Assembly (NCBI GenBank): GCA_017417315.1
Contig: JAFPZK010000024.1
Span: forward strand, 47,453 to 111,452
Direction: 5' to 3'
DNA from: Bacteroidales bacterium
Lineage (GTDB): Bacteria; Bacteroidota; Bacteroidia; Bacteroidales; UBA3824
Length of the DNA stretch: 64,000 nucleotides
This document shows positions 58,204 to 64,000 of the stretch, one piece after another; the first letter of the stretch is position 1, and the number at the start of each line of letters is the position of its first letter. The notes under the pieces are model-generated. The model was not told the origin of the DNA. It was given only the letters and a program-made list of their open reading frames with translations, and did no database searches. Made by a program: the position numbers and the translations under genes.

Positions 58204-59066
58204 TATCTTGATTTAAAAAGTTTTATCAGCGGTTGAACATAATCTTCGTCATCGGCGATAACGGCACAGTCCACGCCCGCGTGTTTGAAAACTTCTTCGG
58301 TTTTTAGGGTTCTTTGTTTGGCTTGTGCTTCAAAATTTTCCCTTACGACCTTGTTTGAGGTATCTACAAGTATATTTTTTCCGGTTTCGGCATCTATCAT
58401 GCTTACAAGTCCGACATCAGGAAGTTGCATATCTTTCGGGTCATAAACGTTGAGAGCCATCAAATCGTGTTTGTGACTTGCGATTCTCAAGGCCTGAGAA
58501 AAGTCACCGCAAATAAAATCCGAAATCAAAAATGCCGTACTCCGTTTTTTGATAACCCGTGTCAGATATTCTAACGCAAGAGCAGGATTTGTGCCTTTTC
58601 CTTCGGGTTTAAACGTCAACAACTCTCTGATAATCCGCAAGATATGAGAACGTCCTTTTTTCGGCGGAATAAACTTTTCGATGATGTCCGAAAAGAAAAT
58701 CACGCCTATTTTGTCGTTGTTGGAAATTGCCGAAAACGAAAGGCAGGCGGCAATTTCGGTTATGAAATCGCGTTTTGAATTTTCTACGCTACCGAAATCC
58801 GTTGAGCCGCTGACGTCAACTAACATAATTACCGTCAGTTCCCTTTCTTCCTCAAACACCTTGATATACGGGCGGTTATAACGAGCGGTAACATTCCAAT
58901 CTATGTTTCGCACGTCGTCGCCGTATTGATATTCTCTGACCTCGGAAAAAGACATTCCCCTGCCTTTGAACGCACTGTGATATTCTCCGGCAAACAAATG
59001 ATTGCTAAGTCCGCGGGTTTTGATTTCAATTTTCCTTACCTTTTTTAAAATATCGGAAGTTTCCAT
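58203..59066 (-). CDS. DUF58 (VWA-like) protein of the bat operon
   Basis: A 287-residue cytosolic protein with the DUF58 signature GDDVRNIDWNVTAR (about residues 49-62) and a VWA-like fold with MLVDVSGSTDFG. It is the standard partner of MoxR ATPases. The gene lies 5 nt after moxR. Confidence 0.9.
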   Translation of the reverse strand: METSDILKKVRKIEIKTRGLSNHLFAGEYHSAFKGRGMSFSEVREYQYGDDVRNIDWNVTARYNRPYIKVFEEERELTVIMLVDVSGSTDFGSVENSKRDFITEIAACLSFSAISNNDKIGVIFFSDIIEKFIPPKKGRSHILRIIRELLTFKPEGKGTNPALALEYLTRVIKKRSTAFLISDFICGDFSQALRIASHKHDLMALNVYDPKDMQLPDVGLVSMIDAETGKNILVDTSNKVVRENFEAQAKQRTLKTEEVFKHAGVDCAVIADDEDYVQPLIKLFKSR

Positions 59067-59071
59067 AATGT

Positions 59072-60067
59072 CTACGGTACTTGCACTGCATTTAAAATTT
59101 CGCTGACGATTTCTTCGGTCGTAATATTCTGAGCCTCAGCCTCATAACTCAATCCGATACGATGTCTTAATACGGGGTGGCAAACCGCCCTGACATCTTC
59201 GGGGATAACATAACCTCTTCTTTTGATAAAGGCGTATGCTTTTGAAGCCTTTGCTAACGAAATACCTGCACGCGGAGATGCTCCGTAACTTATCAACTCC
59301 TTGAACTGTTGTAAGTTATAGTTTTCAGGATTTCTTGTTGCGGAAACGATGTCAACGATATATTGTTCGATTTTTTCGTCAATATACACCTCTTTAACCA
59401 CTTCTCTTGCGTGAACGATGTCAGAGGCTTTGAGAATTTGGTTTGCTTTCGGAAATTCGCCCGTAATATTCTGACGGATAATGAGTTTCTCTTCGTCTTT
59501 TTTAGGATATGAAACTATGATTTTCAGCATAAAACGGTCGACTTGTGCCTCAGGCAACGGGTAAGTACCTTCCTGTTCGATAGGGTTTTGAGTTGCCAAA
59601 ACAAGGAACGGGTCGTCGAGTTTGAAAGTTTCTTCTCCGATTGTTACTTGATGCTCCTGCATTGCCTCCAAAAGCGCACTCTGAACCTTTGCGGGACTAC
59701 GGTTGATTTCGTCCGCCAAAATAAAATTAGCGAAAACGGGACCTTTTTTCACAACAAATTCTTCGCTTTTTTGCGAATAAATCATTGTACCCAAGAGGTC
59801 AGCCGGCAGCAAATCAGGCGTAAACTGTATTCTGTTGAACTTAGACTCTACGATTTGGGATAACGTCTTAATTGCTAACGTTTTAGCCAAACCTGGCACG
59901 CCTTCAAGGAGTACGTGTCCGTTGCTTAAAAGTCCGATTAAAAGTCCTTCGGTGAGTTGTTTTTGACCGACGATTACTTTACCCATTTCCATCGTTACGA
60001 GGTCAATGAAGGAACTTTCCTGTTTAATTTTTTCGTTTAATTCTTTAATATCAACAACTTGTGTCAT
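59072..60067 (-). CDS. MoxR-family AAA+ ATPase
   Basis: A 331-residue AAA+ ATPase, probably a chaperone that works on the VWA proteins of this operon. Motifs: Walker A GVPGLAKT (about 62-69), Walker B LADEINRSPAK, sensor 1 ATQNPIE and sensor 2 GASPRAG. First gene of the operon; the ATG at 60067 follows promoter element TAATTTTG (60096-60089). Confidence 0.92.
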   Translation of the reverse strand: MTQVVDIKELNEKIKQESSFIDLVTMEMGKVIVGQKQLTEGLLIGLLSNGHVLLEGVPGLAKTLAIKTLSQIVESKFNRIQFTPDLLPADLLGTMIYSQKSEEFVVKKGPVFANFILADEINRSPAKVQSALLEAMQEHQVTIGEETFKLDDPFLVLATQNPIEQEGTYPLPEAQVDRFMLKIIVSYPKKDEEKLIIRQNITGEFPKANQILKASDIVHAREVVKEVYIDEKIEQYIVDIVSATRNPENYNLQQFKELISYGASPRAGISLAKASKAYAFIKRRGYVIPEDVRAVCHPVLRHRIGLSYEAEAQNITTEEIVSEILNAVQVP

Positions 60068-60088
60068 GTCATTAAAAATTTTGATATG

Positions 60089-60096
60089 CAAAATTA
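60089..60096 (-). promoter_or_regulatory. -7 element of the moxR-bat operon
   Basis: TAATTTTG on the minus strand, 21 nt before the moxR ATG, with TTG 20 nt upstream. Confidence 0.5.
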
Positions 60097-60190
60097 GAAA
60101 ATTAGGTTTTCTCAGACAATAGTTTTTATAAAATTTCGCTCAAATTAACGTTTTTTAAAAAAGTCGTAGGGACGGTATTATAAAATTTTG

Positions 60191-60198
60191 TAATTTTG
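60191..60198 (+). promoter_or_regulatory. -7 element of the lipoprotein pair
   Basis: TAATTTTG, 32 nt before the ATG at 60231; no clear -33 element. Confidence 0.4.
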
Positions 60199-60230
60199 CG
60201 CAGAAAAATTTTAAGAAAAACATCTCAACA

Positions 60231-60725
60231 ATGAAAACATTAAAATCTTTAACGTTACTTGCAGTATCTTTTGCAGGACTTCTTTCTTGTCAAAGCGGAC
60301 CTACAAAAGAGCAGATAAAAGCCACGGCTGAGGCACAATTACTTGTCAACAAAGAACTTGACAGCGTTTACAGACGTCTTGACGACGCTTATCAGTCTTA
60401 TCACCCCGCAACTATGGACGCGGCTCTCGAAGGTCTTAATTCTTATCTTGACAACGCTCAGTCTAAAATTCAGCAAATCAAGCCTTTGAGTCAGAATCAA
60501 AAACTTACGGGCGCAATTGAGGAAAAAATTGCCGTTATGAAATCGGTTGCTAAAAACGAAGCAATTGAGCAAATTAGAATTTACAAACTTCCCGACACTT
60601 CTTTTACGGAAGCATTAAGAAAAAAATGGGACGACTTGGATAATTCAGTAAAACAAAAAGTTAATCAGGCTACCCAAAAAGTAGAAAATGCTTATAACGA
60701 AATTCAAAACGATTTGAAAAAATGA
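60231..60725 (+). CDS. Small helical lipoprotein
   Basis: A 164-residue lipoprotein (GLLSCQSG). The mature part is almost all helix with long charged stretches (for example QKVNQATQKVENAYNEIQND), probably a coiled coil. I do not recognise a family name. The next gene overlaps by 4 nt and encodes a related protein, so the pair probably arose by duplication. Confidence 0.75.
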   Translation: MKTLKSLTLLAVSFAGLLSCQSGPTKEQIKATAEAQLLVNKELDSVYRRLDDAYQSYHPATMDAALEGLNSYLDNAQSKIQQIKPLSQNQKLTGAIEEKIAVMKSVAKNEAIEQIRIYKLPDTSFTEALRKKWDDLDNSVKQKVNQATQKVENAYNEIQNDLKK

Positions 60726-61219
60726 AACGGGTAGTCTTATATATTTCAGCATTGTTTTTGACGATGTTGTCCTCTTGCAAACCTTCGCCGAAAGAAGCGG
60801 CAGCCTTCAACGACAGAGTTATGTCGGAACAGAAAAAAGTTGTCATGGCATACGACGGCTTGCTTGAAACTTACGACACATACATCGCCCGAAAAATGGA
60901 TTCCGCACTCTTAGTTTTTACGAGTCAGACCAATAAGGCGATTGAAAACGTTACGGACATCACTCCCGTTAAAGACGGTGAAATCTTAAAAGTTGCCGTT
61001 TTGGAGTATTTAAATGTTTATAAATCGGTTGCTGAAAACGAGGCTGATGAACTTGTCAGACTTTATAAAGTACCCGAAAACGAGTTTACGCCCGAATTGA
61101 AGGCAAAATGGGACTTAATGTACAAAGATGCGGACACCAAATTGAAAGAAGCCGACAAAAAACTTCAAGCGGTTCAGGCCGTTTTTGCTGAAAACTTCCA
61201 TTTAAAATTGGCAAAATAG
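60722..61219 (+). CDS. Small helical lipoprotein, paralogue of the previous gene
   Basis: A 165-residue lipoprotein (MLSSCKPS). It shares spacing and residues with its neighbour: YKSVAENEADELVRLYKVPE here against MKSVAKNEAIEQIRIYKLPD there, both followed by KWD. The 3' end overlaps the convergent TatD-like gene by 18 nt. Function unknown. Confidence 0.75.
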   Translation: MKRVVLYISALFLTMLSSCKPSPKEAAAFNDRVMSEQKKVVMAYDGLLETYDTYIARKMDSALLVFTSQTNKAIENVTDITPVKDGEILKVAVLEYLNVYKSVAENEADELVRLYKVPENEFTPELKAKWDLMYKDADTKLKEADKKLQAVQAVFAENFHLKLAK

Positions 61220-61849
61220 CCGTTCAAAATTTTTATCAATACCGGTCTTGATTTCGTCAAAACCGGTATTTTTTATATCTGCAATTTTTTTTATTAGACT
61301 TGCAAAATTAGTTTTTTCGTTCGTATCGCTTTCCACAAAAATTCTTTCTAACGGAATTTCAGGCAGTGATTTCTCCCCCGTCAAAGATTTTTCTGTAAAT
61401 GAGAAATTTATGTTCGGATATTTTAACAGATTTTTTGTCGTCTGAATGTCTGCATTATAGCCGTGAAAGATTACGGGAAGAGTAAAATTAGTTTTTTTCA
61501 ATACTCTTATGACCTCGTTGTAGAGCCTTACGCAATGGATTATTAAAGGCTTTGAAAAACGCTGAGCAATAAGGATTTGTGTTTTAAAAATTTTTTCTTG
61601 TTCTGATAAAGACAGCGGCGAAAACTTGTCAAAACCACACTCACCGATTGCAACGCAGTTTTTTTCTTGGGCTAAAAGATTGAGAGCCAAAAAAATATCC
61701 TCTAAATCTTCAAGAGTTTTTTCTGTCCTCGGGTGAACGCCGACAGAAAAAAAATCTGCTTTCAATGCTTTTGTGAAATCGTCCGAGACATCAATCACAA
61801 AAGTGTTGAAAGCATTAAAAAAATGTGTATGAACATCAGTGAAGTGCAT
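61202..61849 (-). CDS. TatD-family metal-dependent hydrolase
   Basis: A 215-residue member of the TatD-like amidohydrolase fold. Metal ligands appear in DVHTHF (about residues 5-10), IGECGFD, IIHCVRLYNEV, FHGYNA and ESDTNEKT. It is shorter than the usual 250-265 residues, mostly by missing loops. TatD proteins act as DNases or hydrolases of unclear substrate. It starts inside the GH9 gene with a 14-nt overlap. Confidence 0.8.
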   Translation of the reverse strand: MHFTDVHTHFFNAFNTFVIDVSDDFTKALKADFFSVGVHPRTEKTLEDLEDIFLALNLLAQEKNCVAIGECGFDKFSPLSLSEQEKIFKTQILIAQRFSKPLIIHCVRLYNEVIRVLKKTNFTLPVIFHGYNADIQTTKNLLKYPNINFSFTEKSLTGEKSLPEIPLERIFVESDTNEKTNFASLIKKIADIKNTGFDEIKTGIDKNFERLFCQF

Positions 61850-63566
61850 AAACCAAAAATACAAGTGCAGCGTTCCAATTGATTGCTATCTCGTTAGTTG
61901 TGTAACTGTTATGATTGTCAAGATAGCGCATTGCGGGTGCTGTTGAGGTGTACAGCGAATCAGGAACATCGCCGCCTGCTTTTTCATAAGGACCTCCGCA
62001 CAAATAGCCGGAAACGGGGTCGTCAATGTCGTCAGCAACGGTTCTGCGGTCGTGAACATATTTCACGGGTTTGCTTCCGAAACCTGTCACAAAACAATAA
62101 TCCAAAGGATTGCGTCCTAAAATATAATGCAAGTCAGCCTGAGCCGCCTCCAAATATTTCGTGTTACCCGTTGTATTATAAGCAGTTACAAGAATTAAGC
62201 CCTGATTTGCGGCAACTGAATTAGAGCCCCAAGGAAAAAACGTCAAAGGCGTTGCGTAAGCCGAGTTTTCATAGTTTTTCAAAACCTCGTCAGCCAATTT
62301 TATGAAACCGTCTTTGAAGAAATTATAGAAGTTTTCGTCGAATTTTTCCTTTTGTGTAGGATTGTTCAAAACCGAGGCAATGCCGAGACAACTCGTTGAA
62401 TCCCAAGCAGGTACTTTAAACGCAAAATCTTCTTGCGAGATATTTTTTAAATAATTTTTATCACCTGTTAACAGCACCATTTCAAGAGCCGCCCACGTAA
62501 ATTCGTCGCGGATTTCGGTGTCGTTGTACATACCCGTAAAAACGCCTTCGGGATTTTTGTCGTAAAGAATTTCGGGATTTTTTTGCGCCCATTTCCAAGC
62601 CGAAATTGCTGCGTTTTTCAAAGTGTCGGAGAGTTTCGGAAGTTCGGTTTCATACTTTGTCAAAACCCTTGAAGCCTTAGCACAAACTGCTGCAAAATCC
62701 AGAGCCGCCGTAGTAGATTTTTTGATGACAAAACGCTCGTCTTTATCGTCCTGCGGCATAACCATTCCGTTGAAACCCAGTGCCGTAAGTTTGTGATAAA
62801 CACCACCGTCATCAGGGTCTTGCATTGTTAACATCCAACGCAAATTCACCAAAACTTCGTCCAAAATATCGGGCAAAGCGTTTTTACTTTCAGGAATGTT
62901 GAGGCTGAGTTTTTTGCAATAATCGGGATAAAGTTCTATCGTGTTGAGAATTTCCCAAACCGAAATTGACGAATTAACGATATATTTGTTATAATCGCCG
63001 GCATCATACCAGCCGCCCGGTGAGGAAATTATGTCGCCTTCTTTGCGTTTAGGACCTACGGCAGAGGCATGAATTTTGATTTTGTCGTCGGGGTGAGCAG
63101 CAGGACGGGCATATTTTCCGCCGTATTCGGGTTTGATTTCTTCGCTGCAACGGGCATAATAATATGATTTCATGGCTTTTATGGCAAGGTCGTCATAAAT
63201 GCCCTGACCAATGGCAAACGGATAAGAGTTTTGTGCGCCTTTGCATTTTATAATATAAACGCCCTCTTTGTTGAAGTCGGAAAAATCGGCTTTACGGACT
63301 TTGGTTTTAGAAAACTCCCATTCTTTAACTTCGGAAGCCTTGCCGGTGTAAACCGTTTTTTGAGAAACAACGTCTTCGAGTTCAAAATCTTCTGCACCTG
63401 TTTCGGGAATGACGGCTATTTTTGCCATATTAGTTTTGTAGCCGATTTGGTCGGCTTTAATGCGCTCAAAATTAGCGTTTTGAGCCGCCTGATTGTTTTG
63501 TCCTCCGCCTGAACAGCCGGCAAGTAAAGCGGCAAACGTCAAAGCGGTAAATGTTCTTTTCAGCAT
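61836..63566 (-). CDS. GH9 cellulase (endoglucanase) lipoprotein
   Basis: A 576-residue surface or periplasmic lipoprotein (LLAGCSGG). An N-terminal Ig-like (CelD_N) domain (about 35-120) is followed by the GH9 (alpha/alpha)6 barrel. Catalytic motifs are complete: GGWYDAGDYNKY (about 189-200, base Asp), NPLDYCFVTGFGSKP with the downstream HDR, and NEIAINWNA with the acid Glu. It cuts beta-1,4-glucan chains from plant walls. A diverged copy of its first 38 codons lies at 11772. Confidence 0.93.
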   Translation of the reverse strand: MLKRTFTALTFAALLAGCSGGGQNNQAAQNANFERIKADQIGYKTNMAKIAVIPETGAEDFELEDVVSQKTVYTGKASEVKEWEFSKTKVRKADFSDFNKEGVYIIKCKGAQNSYPFAIGQGIYDDLAIKAMKSYYYARCSEEIKPEYGGKYARPAAHPDDKIKIHASAVGPKRKEGDIISSPGGWYDAGDYNKYIVNSSISVWEILNTIELYPDYCKKLSLNIPESKNALPDILDEVLVNLRWMLTMQDPDDGGVYHKLTALGFNGMVMPQDDKDERFVIKKSTTAALDFAAVCAKASRVLTKYETELPKLSDTLKNAAISAWKWAQKNPEILYDKNPEGVFTGMYNDTEIRDEFTWAALEMVLLTGDKNYLKNISQEDFAFKVPAWDSTSCLGIASVLNNPTQKEKFDENFYNFFKDGFIKLADEVLKNYENSAYATPLTFFPWGSNSVAANQGLILVTAYNTTGNTKYLEAAQADLHYILGRNPLDYCFVTGFGSKPVKYVHDRRTVADDIDDPVSGYLCGGPYEKAGGDVPDSLYTSTAPAMRYLDNHNSYTTNEIAINWNAALVFLVYALH

Positions 63567-63664
63567 ATTTTTTTTAAAGTGTAAAAATTAATTATTAAAT
63601 GCTGCAAATATATAAAAAAGGTCAAGAAAACAGTCAAAAAATGACGATTTTTTTTGGGGCATCT

Positions 63665-63750
63665 AAAAAAAGGCGACTTGATTTTATTCAAGCCGCCTTA
63701 AATGTTTTCACAACGGAATAATCCTTATTGTGAATTGCTTTCAAAATTTA
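63665..63750 (-). ncRNA. tracrRNA of a type II CRISPR-Cas system
   Basis: The minus-strand RNA would run from about 63750. It begins with an anti-repeat: its complement (63728-63745) reads TTGTGAATTGCTTTCAAA, very close to the start of the 47-bp repeats known from Bacteroides II-C arrays. ACAATAAGG, the conserved step after the anti-repeat, follows. Stem TTCACAA/TTGTGAA (63707-63713 with 63728-63734) is an alternative internal pairing. The end is an intrinsic terminator: AAGGCGGCTTGA, 6-nt loop, TCAAGTCGCCTT (one mismatch) and seven T. A good promoter lies at 63756-63787. The array itself is outside the window. Confidence 0.82.
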
Positions 63751-63755
63751 TGAGG

Positions 63756-63787
63756 CAAATCTATAAATATTTTTTTTGATAGTCAAA
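63756..63787 (-). promoter_or_regulatory. Promoter of the tracrRNA
   Basis: Minus-strand TTTG (63787-63784), 20 nt, TAGATTTG (63763-63756). It overlaps the divergent cas9 promoter. Confidence 0.6.
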
Positions 63788-63805
63788 TTTTTTTTCATAT
63801 TTTTG
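63775..63805 (+). promoter_or_regulatory. Promoter of cas9
   Basis: TTTG (63775-63778), 19 nt, TATTTTTG (63798-63805); the ATG at 63825 follows after 19 nt. Confidence 0.6.
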
Positions 63806-63824
63806 GAAGAAAAATTTAACAACC

Positions 63825-63860
63825 ATGAAAAAGATATTAGGACTCGATTTAGGTACAAAT
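63825..63860 (+). pseudogene. cas9: First 12 codons of cas9, interrupted
   Basis: The codons read MKKILGLDLGTN, the RuvC-I start of Cas9 proteins (family pattern MKKILGLDLGTNSIGWA). After AAT the expected Ser-Ile-Gly-Trp codons are replaced by unrelated sequence with two stops soon after. A tracrRNA gene divergent from it supports the identity. The remaining cas9 gene may continue beyond the insertion, outside the window. As it stands, no Cas9 could be made from this start. Confidence 0.8.
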
Positions 63861-64000
63861 TGTCTTCATCTGAAAAAAGTTGACTCCTAATAAGAGTTCA
63901 AAATGTATAAAGACAAGACAGAGAAACGACAAAAGTATTACGATGAAGTGATGCGTTTGCACTTTGAGAAAGGTTACGGCGAAGACCGTATAGCAAAAAT
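63861..64000 (+). mobile_element. Left end of an insertion sequence inside cas9
   Basis: Sequence unlike cas9 begins at TGTCTTCATCTG (63861), directly after cas9 codon 12, and leads into a transposase-like frame. The element has no family call from the visible part; TG as first bases and a small first orf with HTH-type start suggest an IS3-like element. The other end and target duplication are outside the window. Confidence 0.7.
63903..64000 (+). CDS. Transposase (N-terminal fragment at window edge)
   Basis: An open frame from ATG 63903 runs to the edge (32 codons): MYKDKTEKRQKYYDEVMRLH, then EKGYGEDRIAK. A basic start followed by the first helices of a helix-turn-helix domain is common for OrfA-type transposase subunits. 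Incomplete, so the family is not certain. Confidence 0.65.
   Translation, partial: MYKDKTEKRQKYYDEVMRLHFEKGYGEDRIAK

Overview
The window is chromosomal DNA of an anaerobic-type member of the Bacteroidales (Bacteroidota). The evidence is promoters of the TTTG-N19/20-TAnnTTTG type, the Bacteroidetes-only small protein DUF4295 beside L28 and L33, the moxR/bat aerotolerance operon, a Nudix-derived AraR regulator, a PorE-like type IX secretion protein, and AT-rich DNA with several GC-richer genes. No rRNA or tRNA gene was recognised.

Layout. (1) 1-465: the start of an unrecognised minus-strand gene behind a long leader with a strong hairpin. (2) 695-22609: an L-arabinose locus, all on the minus strand: mutarotase, Na+/sugar symporter, a toxin-antitoxin relic, araR, then araD, a stray S23 four-helix-bundle gene, araA and araB. 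About 12.5 kb separates araR from araD. It holds an Rpn-type nuclease, a type III restriction-modification pair, a strip of relics and repeats, a SNF2 helicase split by a 4-bp duplication, and a DUF1703 ATPase/nuclease. Heptamer arrays (ATTGACA / TGTCAAT) occupy many junctions between the ara genes. (3) 22847-34612 (+): two PorE-like proteins, then galK, a phosphohexomutase, a PreP-like M16 protease, a HEPN protein and a collagen-stalk lipoprotein. (4) 34640-51602: housekeeping and envelope genes (yfcE, chagasin-type inhibitor, TlpA-like protein, purA, FKBP, nrnA, ndk, GH3, GDSL esterase, dus, ftsY, rpmB-rpmG-DUF4295, an APH-RapZ fusion), with a single-chain toxin-antitoxin protein in the middle. 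(5) 51671-60067 (-): moxR, DUF58, DUF4381-like, batA, batB, batC, batD, batE. (6) 60231-63566: paired lipoproteins, a TatD-like hydrolase and a GH9 cellulase lipoprotein. (7) 63664-64000: a type II CRISPR-Cas locus edge, with a tracrRNA gene on the minus strand and a divergent cas9 whose first 12 codons are followed by an insertion sequence.

The strongest signals for a second look are the tracrRNA/cas9 stub broken by an IS, the S23 gene framed by inverted heptamer arrays and the matching empty arrays elsewhere in the arabinose locus, the HigB-HigA fusion with a promoter abutting its start codon, and the relic strip at 10.9-12.0 kb. That strip contains a chimera of the GH9 lipoprotein start and a DUF1703 tail, plus 33-bp periodic repeats that recur in part after the intact DUF1703 gene.
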